Below are positions 1 to 18,207 of a DNA stretch of 40,700 nt, one piece after another. The stretch covers positions 836,298 through 876,997 of the forward strand of contig CAUJGJ010000006.1 of the NCBI GenBank assembly GCA_963170055.1, given 5' to 3'. The DNA is from Halisarca cf. caerulea (Eukaryota; Porifera; Demospongiae; Chondrillida; Halisarcidae). Made by a program: the position numbers and the translations under genes. How positions within the stretch are numbered: the first letter of the stretch is position 1; each line of letters opens with the position of its first letter. The notes beneath the pieces were generated by a model. The model worked only from the letters and a program-made list of their open reading frames with translations, did not search any database and was not told the origin of the DNA.

Positions 1-440
1 AAAATTGCTGTGTTATACTGCTGTTATGCATGTGCACCATGAGTGCATATTATGTGCTCATGGTGTGCGCCTATTGGGCTAACTGAGAGACAGGGGAAGA
101 GAGAGTGAAGGCTTTAAGTTACCTTTGCCCCCTCCTTGAAAGACTCTGACAAACCAAAGAACATGCATTGCATGTGGTACTTCAGTTTTCATCATAAAGC
201 AAAGATTAGAGTGAATTTCACCATGACAAATTGTGTTAAGCATGTTAAGCATGCTACATAGCTTCCCCTATAGTAGCAGTGAGTCTGAGACAGGTGGGGA
301 TTGCATGGGGTCAATTGAAAGCTAGAATTTATTTTCAAAATTTACAACACTGACCAAAAGCTTGCAATCGTTTACCATCCGGTACACAATAGTTTCTGCG
401 TACCTTCACTGAATGTGCTTTTATACAACCTAACCAGTCA
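1..440. other. Intergenic stretch without a recognised gene
   Basis: No open reading frame with family resemblance and no splice-like exon was found on either strand. The sequence is unique-looking apart from the 7-bp target duplication copy at 434-440 that belongs to the following MITE. Confidence 0.6.
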
Positions 441-564
441 CTAGTCCGGCGTAGCCGACCCATTCGACGCTTGGCAATTTTCGGGGACTGATGTCATCAC
501 TCGCCCGGTGATGTCAGTCCCAGAAAATGGCCGAGCGTGGAATGGGTTGGCTACGCCACACTAA
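441..564. mobile_element. MITE, hairpin family A, full copy
   Basis: A 124-bp imperfect palindrome. The left arm begins CTAGTCCGGCGTAGCCGACC and the right arm ends as its near reverse complement (GGTTGGCTACGCCACACTAA). The inner arms TCGGGGACTGATGTCATCAC and GTGATGTCAGTCCCAGAAAA also pair. The element is flanked by the direct repeat CCAGTCA at 434-440 and 565-571, which looks like a 7-bp target-site duplication. The same TIR core (GCGTAGCCAGACCC) recurs at 2367, 7461, 27319 and 28923. There is no coding capacity, so it is non-autonomous; the parent transposase is not visible here. Confidence 0.85.
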
Positions 565-1110
565 CCAGTCACTGTTTGGAATTGTACATAGACTAGTGAA
601 CACCTTAGTACTAACTCCTCATGCATTTTTGTTCCTGTATGTAACTAATGCACTCATTGTATTAAGATCATGTCAAGAAAGCATGGTGACATTGTAACAG
701 CGAATACTCTCCAATCTGACACTTAATGGGTTTGGAAATAGTGTCAGCTTATGTAAGAGGTTGTTGGATTACAGAGTTACCAATGGCATTATTATGGTCT
801 GGCCGCCATTTGTCTAGCAAACCACCCCGCCCCACAAATGGCTAGCTTGTTAGACTAGGCCGTCATATGTAGGTCATGTACACGAGATGACAAACAAAAT
901 GGCAGGCGGAAGTTGGTCTGGTAGCAAGACTAATTGGAGCCATTCTAATTAGTTCTCCTCTTAGTCTCGGAACCAGGCGGACCACACTCTGTACACAATA
1001 GATAAGTATAAGTGGGCATAGTCAATGATCAGGAGAATAGATAACACTATGATATAATCAAGTAATACAATGAAATAAAGTATAAAGGTAAAATCCAGAA
1101 CATGCAGAGT
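565..1110. other. Intergenic stretch with degenerate family A MITE pieces
   Basis: No gene was seen. About 849-933 resembles a decayed family A element: TTAGACTAGGCC at the left, and AAAATGGCAGGCGG followed by GGTCTGGTAGCAAGACTAA at the right. It is followed by another end-like piece at about 962 (TTAGTCTCGGAACCAGGCGG). The sequence between them, ACTAATTGGAGCC / ATTCTAATTAGT, is itself an inverted repeat. Target duplications cannot be assigned for these decayed copies. Confidence 0.45.
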
Positions 1111-2325
1111 TTATGCAGCCATGGAGGGAATTTGTCCCTCAGATGTTGCAAGGTTGATGTTGGAATCGGCTGCAGAGATTGTGTGGTGGCATGAAGATCG
1201 GCTACCACAGATACACATGATAAAGGCTCTGATGGATGTAAAGGGCAGCCGACACCTCAGCCATCCAATTACTGTGGAGAATGGTTGATGCCTCTTCTGG
1301 GTTAACATGTTAGCCAGGCGCTTGTAGAAGGTCATTGCTTCCCTTCCCATGCCTCCAGGAGTGAAAACACCATGTTCTACCTCTCTGATTCTCTGTCCAT
1401 ACTGGTGTTTCTTGTCTTGCTCATGTTTCTTGTAGATTGCAGAGAGATCCTTTGTGCGGTATAGGAGGGTGCATTGGGGTAAAAACCCTTATGTTGAAAA
1501 ATGCATCCTGCCTTGCATTCCAGAATCCTCTGGCACAACATCTGCATGAGCTCCATCCTCTGTGTTGGTTGAGCGTGCTGACCACTTAGTGGTTGGAGCG
1601 GTGGTTTGGTGCACACCTCAGCACGGGGAGGAGGGAGGCTGTGATGTCTCTAATCCCGTTGTGTTGGATGATTGGGAAGCCTCCCTTATGGCATATCATG
1701 GCATGGCTGATGGTGAATTGTGACCCACAGTTGCAAGAATGTGGGATGTTGTTTGGTGTCCAGCCATAGCGTATGGCGAGGGCATCTCTACATTCTCCCT
1801 TGTGCAGGAAGAAACCATGTTCTTCAGGGGGAGGACAGCCAGCCATGAGGAGGAGCCTTTCTCCTTTGCAGGATCCACACATCGCTTCAATTCTGGAGTG
1901 AGATGGTTGCACACGTTCTTGGATTTCTCCTCTTGTAAGTGGTGGTTTCTCTTGCTAATTTCTTTCTTGGTTTTCTGATGATGATGGCATCATGGTCAAC
2001 TGTACTGCCCTTTTCCTGGGAAACAATGAGTGCTGCAAGTGGAGCAGTGATACGTACTGATGATTGATAGCACTCAGGGGATAGGCTTGATGGGTTGGTA
2101 AGGCCTAAGCCTCCAAGACAAACTGGGAGGGCCAATAGATCTCTCTCAATGGAGGAGCATGCTGGACGACCAGTGAGTGCAGGAATAAGATGCTGATGTA
2201 CTGCATCTTCTAGTGGCTGTAGCAAGTCGTCAGTATCTGGGATGGTTCTCAGCAGAAATGACCAGTAGTTGGAAAGCCCATGGACATATGCAGCATATGC
2301 TGCATGAGGTTGGGAAGAAGCAATT
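1111..2325 (-). mobile_element. Degenerate RT-type retroelement, C-terminal part of the polyprotein
   Basis: Read on the minus strand, this carries successive blocks of a retroelement ORF that I recognise from sponge and cnidarian genomes. A block near 2325-1890 has HAAYAAYVHGLSNYW, PALTGRPACSSIERDLLALP and GGLGLTNPSSLSPE. A second block near 1850-1590 has FLHKGECRDALAIRYGW, then C-x-C-G and HAMICHKGGFPIIQHNGIRD. A third near 1480-1340 has QRIREVEHGVFTPGG, and the C-terminal block is MGREAMTFYKRL...CICGSRSS with its stop at 1111. The blocks sit in at least three frames, so the copy is dead through several frameshifts. The reverse-transcriptase core that should lie upstream is missing: the copy is cut at about 2325, next to the SMP-30-like promoter. 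The exact clade (non-LTR or other) cannot be fixed from this end alone. Confidence 0.8.
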
Positions 2326-2328
2326 TTG

Positions 2329-2336
2329 TGACGTCA
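2329..2336. promoter_or_regulatory. Palindromic CRE-type site upstream of the SMP-30-like gene
   Basis: TGACGTCA is a perfect 8-bp cAMP-response-element palindrome, 57 bp before the start codon of the SMP-30-like gene and just past the end of the retroelement remnant. Function is inferred from position only; one 8-mer match could be chance. Confidence 0.4.
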
Positions 2337-2366
2337 TACGTAAGAGCGCGTTTATCCAGGGTACAT

Positions 2367-2382
2367 TAGTCTCGCGTAGCCA
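2367..2382 (+). repeat. Solo end of MITE family A in the SMP-30-like 5' flank
   Basis: TTAGTCTCGCGTAGCC matches the terminal repeat of family A hairpins (compare 28923-28938 and the reverse complement of 7524-7539). No partner arm is found nearby, so this is a single end, 11 bp before the start codon at 2394. Confidence 0.55.
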
Positions 2383-2393
2383 AATAAAAAAAA

Positions 2394-4296
2394 ATGTCCA
2401 AGGATCTTTGCAAGGTCGAAGTTCTCTTCAATTCGTCTAAACTTGCTGAAGGTCCCCACTGGATCGAAGCCACCAGCGAACTACTTTGGGTCGATATTTT
2501 TGGAAAATCTGTGAATTTCTTCGATTGTGTTTCTACTCAAAATGTTTCCATGCCTGTTCCAGATGTCGTGAGTGCTGCAATCCCATGCAGGGGGAACCCT
2601 GATACGTTTATCATCACTATGGAAAGAGCATTGTGCCTGTTTGATCGTCGTTCTGGTAGCGTGAAGAACCTTTTGCGCTTTGAGGCTGACAAGGAGGGAA
2701 ATCGCTGTAACGATGCCAAATGCGACTCCAAGGGTAGGCTGTGGTTTGGTACGATGGGGCCCGAACCGGTGCCAGGTCAGGCCATTCCCAACTGCGGGTC
2801 TTTCTACAGCTATACTCCGAGTGCTGGAATCCAGACGCACTTTCGTGACGTCTCCATATCTAACGGAATTGGATGGAGCTTGGACCAGAAGACCATGTAT
2901 TACGTGGACTCAACACCGAAGAATGTGTACTCGTTTGACTACAACGTGGACAGCGGAGTCCTCAGCAATAATCGGGTGTTTGTAAATTTTGATGACATCA
3001 AGGAGGACGGTGAGTTGCCAGAGAGATTAATCTACATGTATGCATAATCGCATGGTATCATGGCTGATACAAAACCTCCTGAAATTTTCTGTGGTTAACC
3101 AATATAATTTAGACACCTTGGGGACCACCAAAAGTGATTCTCCAGGGTTTGCACCCAATTTCATTCACAATATGACGTGTGTGTACATTCAAATTTGTGG
3201 CCATAACCTATAATGTCCAGTTCATAGAAGTGTCCAAATTTTCAAGTGTCCTGAAGAGCAGGGGTCACTGTGCTGTTTACAATGCTGAGCAAGTTGTTTG
3301 ATCGCAGACACTCTATACTATGTGCGTATATATATATAGAGTGTGGTTGATCATATTTGGGGCGATCTGGTTGTAAACTCATTGGAGTAAACCTTGCCCC
3401 TACCTGATTCTCGAGTCACAATCTGTTTCCATGGACCTTGTCTTCCAACAGTCTCGTGTATCTTTGTATATAAGGAAATTGACAATGTGTGAGGATGATG
3501 GTTTTGTTGACCTATTTGCATCATGATGGCACATTTCATTATAATTGCACTTTTTCGCATATATTGTTCTGGGCTAGCAGTCAGCCCCCACACACCACTC
3601 AATACTGAGTCAATAGGTTTGTATGGGTAATGTTTCGGTTCCAGTTTATATTGATCTCAGATTCACTTTAATTCGACTTCATACAACTGAAAGTTGTCTT
3701 TTCTGTACATGAATCTTGTGCCTGTGGGTGTGTGAGGCAGTGCAAGCTGTTGTAGGGGCGGAGATGTTGTACCATCATAGCGCTTTGAAATAGTGCAGTT
3801 GAGCCTCTCTAATAATGAACCCTGGATGCAATGAGCTACCGATGTGTATAACAAGCATAGACCTTAATTAGAATGTACACCTATTAATTTTACTCTATTG
3901 TAAAAATTAATGAACCCTGATATAGTGAACACCTTGACTTAGTGGATCTTTTCAGCAGTCCTGAGGCATTTTGTTATAGAGAGGTTTGGCTGTACAGTGA
4001 ATTCAACCTGACTGTCTATAGAAGCCACCAGTGCCTGTAAAGAAGGATCACCTGTCTAAGGAGATATGTCTGCTGTAGACAGGTCTGGAACCACTGTAGC
4101 ACTAAATAGCAACCTGGCAACGGAGATCACCTGAGAATTATAGGGGAAGTATAGGATGGTCCCCAATTCTCAGGTGGTCTCAATCACAGGTACCACTGTG
4201 TTATGCAAGACATACATTTATATGTATTTGTACGTACGTATGTGCACATGAGGAGAGGGAACTTGATGAATTTGTACTTATGTATGTACATGGATG

Positions 4297-4335
<39 letters not shown>

Positions 4336-4340
4336 ACACG

Positions 4341-4392
<52 letters not shown>

Positions 4393-4730
4393 TACATACA
4401 GCATCTGTCCTCCTCACAGGTGTCCCAGATGGGATGAGTGTTGATAGTGAAGGAAACTTGTGGATTGCATCGTTTTTTGGAGCTTGTGTGCTGAAGTTCT
4501 CACCGCAAGGAAAGCTACTCAATCGCATCAAGTTTCCAGCCAGACGTACAACATCATGCTGTTTTGGAGGGTCCAACTACAGTACTCTCTTTGTCACATC
4601 AGCCTCAGTACAGGCCTCTTCTGAAGAGATGGCAAGCTACCCCAATACTGGTGCTGTATTCATTGTGAAGAACCCAGGGGCAACTGGACTGCCTGCTTGG
4701 AACTTCGATGATTCTGCTTTGACTGTGTAG
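2394..4730 (+). CDS. SMP-30/regucalcin/gluconolactonase-like protein (2 exons)
   Basis: The exons are 2394-3009 and 4420-4730, joined phase 1 (donor GTGAGT at 3010, acceptor CTCCTCACAG). The product is 308 aa against 299 for mammalian regucalcin, so it is probably full length. It is a six-bladed beta-propeller SMP-30/LRE-type protein. The family binds a divalent metal, and members act as sugar lactonases or calcium-binding proteins in the cytosol. Visible ligands are E19 (LAEGPHW), N157 (ISNGIGW) and D209 (PDGMSVD), matching the regucalcin triad E18/N154/D204. R104 and N106 (RCND) match R101/N103. There is no signal peptide. The start has an A-rich context right after an AAAAAAAA run and is preceded by a MITE end. 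The intron holds a MITE (3796-3992) and a (CA)n tract that ends 10-20 bp before the acceptor. A decayed duplicate of exon 2 lies at 14690. The substrate is not predictable. Confidence 0.93.
3796..3992. mobile_element. MITE-like element in the SMP-30-like intron
   Basis: The ends are inverted: CAGTTGAGCCTCTCTAATA at the left and TATAGAGAGGTTTGGCTG at the right. There is no ORF. It contains the sequence GAACCCTGATATAGT / GAACACCTTGACTTAGT, two diverged copies of a roughly 17-bp motif that is expanded into a large array in the duplicate at 13817-14222. The CAGT...CCTC terminus recalls pogo/Tc1-type MITEs. Confidence 0.6.
4299..4390. repeat. (CA)n microsatellite before the SMP-30-like exon 2 acceptor
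   Basis: A near-continuous CA dinucleotide array with a few CG/AA interruptions, ending in CATACATACATACAG. It lies in the intron, about 30 bp upstream of the acceptor at 4419. The long HTHTHT and CVCVCV translations here are artefacts. Confidence 0.95.
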
Positions 4731-4803
4731 TCTAGGTAGTATGTTTTCTTGTAATAGCTATATATATAATACCTATATAATTTTATATACATGCGTGTGT
4801 GTG

Positions 4804-4937
<134 letters not shown>

Positions 4938-5132
4938 GAATTCATTAATACCAAACATTGGCCTTTACAACAGTGGTTACAGTATAGCATTTACTATGAG
5001 CTTGAGACTTGATATAGAAAATTCACTCAGTAGATACAACCTCTTCCCTTGATATAAGGGTTGCACCGGACTACCAGGTAAAGGAGACTGAAGGCCGCCT
5101 TCTTCCCTAGTATATATAATATGTTATAGATC

Positions 5133-5216
5133 TATCCCAGTACAAGCATGATATCCAGGTTATCGCCCAAGACCGAGGGGGCAATAACCTGGATATCATG
5201 CGAGTGACATGGGATA
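5133..5216. mobile_element. Hairpin MITE upstream of receptor copy 1
   Basis: Inverted arms TATCCCAGTACAAGCATGAT / ATCCAGGTTATCGCCC on the left and GGCAATAACCTGGATATCAT / GCGAGTGACATGGGATA on the right, with about 12 bp between them. It has no coding content and is absent at the equivalent place in copy 2, so it probably inserted after the duplication or was lost there. Confidence 0.65.
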
Positions 5217-5316
5217 TAATATTTGACTTCTATCTAATGCAATTTCCTTTTCAATTTGTAGACTTGATTGACAAATTGACTCTATTAACACCAATATTAA
5301 ATTGACTATTAATACC

Positions 5317-5346
5317 TGGTAGTTATTACCCGGGTGATAACTACCA
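5317..5346. repeat. 30-bp near-perfect palindrome in the copy 1 upstream region
   Basis: TGGTAGTTATTACCC followed by GGGTGATAACTACCA, one mismatch between arms and no loop. It lies about 180 bp before the start codon of receptor copy 1 and is missing upstream of copy 2. It could be a regulatory site or a tiny hairpin element. Confidence 0.6.
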
Positions 5347-5499
5347 TACAGGCTATATTTATTGATTTTTACTTGTATATGACAATACGTACACCCCGGT
5401 AAATGATATTCATGGATCGAGGTTCGTGAGACTGGGACAAAGGGGGCTGGCATGGCGGAAGTTGACATCTGTGATGGTACGTCCCCTTTGCGCGCACGC

Positions 5500-5505
5500 C
5501 ACGTG
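5500..5505. promoter_or_regulatory. CACGTG E-box before receptor copy 1
   Basis: A palindromic CACGTG within ACGCCACGTGAA, 20 bp upstream of the ATG at 5526. The surrounding motif GTCCCCTT..GCGC..ACGCCACGTGAA is kept in copy 2 (box at 15056-15061) although sequence further upstream has diverged. That retention suggests a core promoter or 5'UTR element. Confidence 0.45.
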
Positions 5506-5525
5506 AATGAAGGAGATAGCTAGAC

Positions 5526-13369
<7,844 letters not shown>

Positions 13370-13816
13370 TTTGGCAATGTTCTGTATAGATGTATTTGTT
13401 CCCAACTCATGTCCTTTGCAAGCCGTGTGGGTTGTACGTATGTGTTGTATTGTGACTGTATCCTTCATTTGCCCTTAACTACCCTTGAATGATAACTCTG
13501 TTCTTATTGTACTTGTTTCCGACTCAACTCCCATTCTTTTACAACTGTGTCAAAATTTTTGTTTTTTGTGAATGTATCATTTGTCCTTACTTACTTAGCT
13601 GCCCTTGAACAGTGACCCTGTTTTGTTTTCAAGCAACAACTCAATTTTGTACTTTGTGAATTGATAGTAGCCAAAATGTCAGGCATATTGGCTGGCTGGG
13701 GTTTATTGGTATGTTTGAACACATTTCATTATCATAATAGTTGCACTTTTCACATGATATTGCACGTACATAATTAATGTGGTGGGCATGCAGTCGGCCC
13801 CCGCACACTACTCCCT
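13370..13816. other. 3' flank of receptor copy 1 and duplication junction
   Basis: No gene. Up to about 13680 the sequence matches the 3' flank of copy 2 (25315-25620). From about 13690 onward it matches the SMP-30-like intron near 3480-3600 (CACATTTCATTAT, TTGCACTTTT, GCAGTCGGCCCCCGCACAC). This marks the join between the two tandem copies. Confidence 0.65.
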
Positions 13817-14222
13817 GCATGAACACCCTGATGTAGGGAACACCCTGATGCAGTGATCGCCCTGATGTAGGGAACACCCTGATGTAGTGAACACCCTGAT
13901 GTAGGGAACACCCTGATGCAGTGATCACCCTGATGTAGGGAACACCCTGATGCAGTGATCACCCTGATGTAGGGAACACCCTGATGCAGTGAACACCCTG
14001 ATGCAGTGATCACCCTGATGTAGGGAACACCCTGATGTAGGGAACACCTTGATGCAGTGATCGCCCTGATGTAGTGAACACCCTGATGTAGTGAACACCC
14101 TGATGTAGGGAACACCCTGATGTAGGGAACACCCTGATGCAGTGATCGCCCTGATGTAGGGAACACCCTGATGTAGTGAACACCTTGATGCAGTGATCGC
14201 CCTGATGTAGGGAACACCCCCA
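13817..14222. repeat. 17-bp minisatellite, about 24 copies
   Basis: The unit is GAACACCCTGATGTAGG, alternating with variants carrying CAGTGATC. It lies where the copy 1 intron has only two diverged units inside a MITE (about 3903-3940), and it is followed by that MITE's right end (TCAGAGGTTTGACTG). The array thus expanded from MITE-internal sequence. The open minus-strand translation (SLHQGVPYIRVFPTS) is a repeat artefact. Confidence 0.92.
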
Positions 14223-14630
14223 TACTGAGGTGCTATCAGAGGTTTGACTGTACAGTGAATTCAACCTGACTGTCTATAGAAGCCACCAGTGCCTGTAAAG
14301 AAGGATCACCTGTCTAAGAAGATATGTCTACTGTAGACAGGTCTGGAACCACTGTAGCACTAAATAGCAACCTGGCAACAGAGATCACCTGAGGATTAAT
14401 TATAGGGGAAGTATAGGATGGTCCCTAACTCTCAGGTGGTCTCAATCACAGGTATAACTGTGTTATGCAAGACCTGTATATGTATATTTGTATAGCCTAT
14501 CATCGGGGCAGTAGTATATTATTGATATTATGTATGTATGTGCATATGTAGAGAGGAAACTTGATATGCATATATACATATGTATGTACATGGATGTGCA
14601 TATACACAAGTGTGCACACACACACACACA

Positions 14631-14682
<52 letters not shown>

Positions 14683-14689
14683 CACACAC

Positions 14690-14862
14690 AGATGGGATGA
14701 GTGTTGTGAAGGAAACTTGTGGATTGCATCGTTTTTTGGAGCTTGTAAGCTGAAGTTCTCACCGCAAGGAAAGCTACTCAATCATGTCAAGTTTCCAGCC
14801 AGACGTACAACATCATGCTGTTTTTGAGGGTCCGACTACAGTACCCTTCTTTGTAATGTCTC
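14690..14862 (+). pseudogene. Decayed duplicate of SMP-30-like exon 2
   Basis: It matches the start of exon 2 of the gene at 2394-4730 (GATGGGATGAGTGTTG, AACTTGTGGATTGCATCG, TTTCCAGCCAGACGTACAAC). The acceptor is gone: the (CA)n/(CACG)n tract runs straight into the exon. A 4-bp deletion turns GTTGATAGTGAAGG into GTTGTGAAGG and shifts the frame. The match fades after about 14862, and the half carrying the C-terminus is missing. No exon 1 duplicate exists. This is the left part of the segmental duplicate. Confidence 0.88.
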
Positions 14863-15055
14863 ATAGATACGTACACATAATACCGTTGAATTGAGTTGAG
14901 TTGATATATAATTGAATATAAATTTTGTTGATTACTTGTGTACATCCAATGTGATTCGTTAATGATATTCATTGAGGTAAGTTCGTGAGCCCGCGACAAA
15001 AGGGCGTGGATGGCTGAATTATCATCGGTGCTGGACGTCCCCTTAGCGCGTACGC

Positions 15056-15061
15056 CACGTG
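15056..15061. promoter_or_regulatory. CACGTG E-box before receptor copy 2
   Basis: The same box and flanks (ACGCCACGTGAA) as at 5500, 12 bp upstream of the copy 2 start codon. Confidence 0.4.
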
Positions 15062-15382
15062 AACGAAGAGGACATGAAGAGTAAACACGAATTTCTTCTT
15101 TCTTTGAACGCTTACACAAGAACCTTTGTAGTGTTACGTCTTCTGGTATTGTTATTCTCAACGCAAGGGTCTTCTTCCAATGCCGAAGGAGGTAAGATTG
15201 CGTGTCTGTGTAAGTTTGGACAGTACGTAGCAGACTAGAACGCATAAGCAGGAAGGCCAGGGTCGACTTGGACGGTCAAGGCCTTTGATTTTCTTGTGTA
15301 GTATACGTATCTATAGTTTAGCAATGTTTTCGTAACTGATTGGAGATTGAATTTGTATAGTAATAAGATATTAGATATTCTT

Positions 15383-16550
15383 ACAAAAACCATTTAAAAA
15401 TGGTAAAAGAATGTAGGATTGACGTAGGACTATGCAAAAAAGGATCCTCCAAGAATCCATGAAACAAGGGTAAGTTGCAAAACCGGTTCAGGGGTAGGTG
15501 GGCAAAGGGCAAGACGGGCATAGGGCTAGACGAGCACTGTGCAAACATAGATACTCTAACCAATGGATTGGCAACTTCTCTATTCTGTATAAATTAAGTA
15601 CTATTTATACGCTATATGTTGTATACAAAGTGTTGATGATGTCATCATATCCTGTTACCAGGCTTGTTACGGTCGAGAACCGTTTTGGTACTTCAGGAGG
15701 CACTAAGGAATACAGTTTTTAGGGACACATGAAATCGTTAAAGTCACTGACAATCGACATTCTTAATCCTTAGATATTCAGGAATCTGGTATAAGACGAA
15801 TAATAAGCGCAGACAATATTAGTAAGGAGTTATTGTTAGAAAGATCACAAAACCGATATAAAAATACACATTGTAACGACGTACACAAATACGGTCGCTT
15901 GCCTCGCTAAAAAAGCCGTACAAATATGAAAGAGGAACCTTCGAAGCACCTACTGAACTATCTTTCCTAGGGTTCTGCTTTTCAGTAAGCCTCCATTACC
16001 ACTAAATGTTACTTTAGACTGTTGTCTACTGTGCGACACCTAGCTCTTCCTTCGTACGTCGGAACACCATGTGTTTGGTATCGTTGGAATCCGCCATTTT
16101 GCCCACACCGACTGACAGCATAGACAAACGAGGTTTCTGTTTCCATGTCGAGTTTCTGACATCTGAAATAGCAATAGCAACTGGACTTTGTACGGTTGAA
16201 TAATATTCATGCGCCAAAATAATTGTATTCATGACGTGAAACCCTATCTAGACCGTAACAACCCTAGTATCATGCGTAGGCGTGGAGTTGCCAATCCATT
16301 GGTTAGAGTATCTATGGTGCAAATTCCTACATCCTGCAGCCAATACATTGTGTACAGTGTGCTGCACATGCGGAATGTATAGGAATTTGCACAGTGCTCG
16401 TCTAGCCCTATGCCCGTCTTGCCCTTTGCCCACCTAGCCCTGAACCGGTTTTGCAACTTCCCCTTGTTTCATGGGTTTTTGGATCATCCTTTTTTGCATA
16501 GTCCTACGTCAATCCTACATTCTTTTACCATTTTTAAATGGTTTTTATAC
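15383..16550. mobile_element. Non-autonomous DNA transposon with long terminal inverted repeats
   Basis: About 165-195 bp at each end are near-identical inverted repeats: AAAAACCATTTAAAAATGGT and ATGTAGGATTGACGTAGGAC inward to CTAGACGAGCACTGTGCAAA, and the reverse complement at 16380-16550. The inner continuation ATAGATACTCTAACCAATGG also pairs (15548-15567 with 16298-16317). A 70-bp hairpin interrupts the right arm at about 16318-16388. The site is empty in copy 1 (near 5830, GATATTGTTACGG), so it inserted after the tandem duplication. No transposase ORF. The centre has a short minus-strand reading of 68 codons (16026-16232). Confidence 0.85.
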
Positions 16551-16785
16551 ACTCTTTATATTTTGTTACTGTAACAGTTAATTTAGCTTAGGGAGCTTCG
16601 TGGACAGAAGAGGATCTTTTATTATTTATGGCTATCGTAGCTTTTCAGGCCCCGTTTTCAGTGTGTGTTGTGTTAGCTGTTATGTGACAGTCGTCGTTCA
16701 GTAGAACACGTGCTTCTTGTAACTGCTGGGCCTTGTGCTTGCATGGCTACAGTTAGCATTGTAAAGTGCCTGGCCCGGCAAAAGG

Positions 16786-17000
16786 GAGTACAGGGAAGCC
16801 TCTGTCAAGGGACACCTCTGAAATGCAGCCACCTCCGCTAACAGGACACCCTTGCTCTGTTGTATTTGAAACCCTCACATTGACATGACATTGTGTACAT
16901 TTGAATCGTCTGAAATAAGGGCACCTCCTTATTTTAGAAGATACTGTTATGCTTACTGTGGTCCCAATGGTGTCCTTATTACGGAGGTTTTCCTGTACAG
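16786..17000. mobile_element. MITE family D in intron 1 of copy 2
   Basis: The duplicate of 6053-6240, with the same left end (CAGGGAAGCCTCTGTCAAGG) and a right end TTACGGAGGTTTTCCTGTA. It has diverged from the copy 1 version in its right half only. Confidence 0.6.
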
Positions 17001-17879
17001 TGTAGCTCCATTGTGCACTGATGTACCAAGTGTGTGTGTCCTTTCAAGGTGACTCTTTTACTGCATCCTTTCCATACGATTCTAGCTCTTGCTGACTTGC
17101 TCTGGCTACTGCTATAGAGCACGACTTAGCTGCAATGAAGATTGTACAGTATTTGCTTAAATTTGTTCCTATTGTGTGTACATAGTGCGTGTGTACACAT
17201 GTTTGTTCAAAGGGGGTGCAGGGTTCTCCCACAAGCGCATATTTGTCTGGGGAACTCTGACTGTGACCTGGTGTTTAAATCCCATATTAGGCTACCCTCA
17301 TTGCCACATGCATGCATGATTTTTGTTGTGATTTTTGTAACTTTTGACAACTTTGAAGAATGATGCTCTGATTGGAGTAATGTCTCAGCAGTGGGACATG
17401 AAGTCAGAGGTTAAGATCTTATTCTGAAATTAACACCAGCTGTTCCAAATCACCCAAAAGGCTTACTTTATACCTGGTCTGGTCTTTATACCTTTGCCTG
17501 CAGAGTCAGGAGCAACATCCTCTGTCAGGGACTGACTTTGCAAAGTTTCCTGTCCTGTCATCTGCCAAAAGTGTTTATATCCAACTCTGTATGTACGAAT
17601 GCCTATTTTGCCATTTTGTTTCATGTCATCCTACATATGGAGTACTACTGCACTCCATAATAAGCCGTGTCTCACTGTGCCCATATGCTGTGCAGACCAG
17701 ATTCTTGCTATCAAGTGGTGATATTCTGTGTGAGGATGGCATTGTATGGTAGCCTTGTATTACCCTTTTTCTGGGTAGGATCAAGACAGTGCAGTCGAAA
17801 TGCGAGGTTATTCCTGTAGCGCACAAATTATTTAGTCATAGTCTTTTAGCATATACATAATGCTACGGATATAGCAATT

Positions 17880-18088
17880 TGCAGTGTGTACTCCGTCCAA
17901 CTAAACTCTGTCTAGCCCCCTGTACCCGTCTAGCCTCATGCCTGTCTTATCCTTTGCCCCACCTAGCCTTATGCCTGTTTCACAATTTGCCCTTAATTAT
18001 TCCAAGTGTTTTTGAAGGATACTTTTTTGATGAAGCCTTTTGCACAGTCCTGTGTCAATTCTACATCCTTTTACCATTTTTAAATGGC
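17880..18088. repeat. Diverged solo terminal repeat related to the 15383-16550 element
   Basis: It follows the same order of motifs as the right arm of the long-TIR element: TCTAGCC...CCCGTCTAGCC, CTTTGCCCCACCTAGCC, GTCCTGTGTCAATTCTACAT, CTTTTACCATTTTTAAATGG. It is clearly more diverged, and no opposite arm is nearby. A solo end or an older, deleted element. Confidence 0.7.
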
Positions 18089-18207
18089 TTTATACACCGG
18101 GCCCCTTATACACTGGGCCCCTTATACACCGGGCCCCTTATACACCGGGCCCCTTATACACCGGGCCCCTTATACACCGGGCCCCTTATATACCGGGCCC
18201 CTTATAA
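18089..18207. repeat. 16-bp tandem repeat, 7-8 copies
   Basis: The unit CTTATACACCGGGCCC (one unit with ACTGGG, the last with TATACC) begins exactly where the terminal-repeat-like sequence ends (TTAAATGGCTTTATACACC). Absent in copy 1. Confidence 0.93.

Noticed and set aside
13817..14222. Evenly spaced short repeats, considered as a CRISPR array
   Set aside because: The repeats are contiguous with no unique spacers, and the genome is eukaryotic.
13774..14223. A 149-codon minus-strand ORF with SLHQGVPYIRV repeats
   Set aside because: A translation of the 17-bp minisatellite; it has no start context and no counterpart in copy 1.
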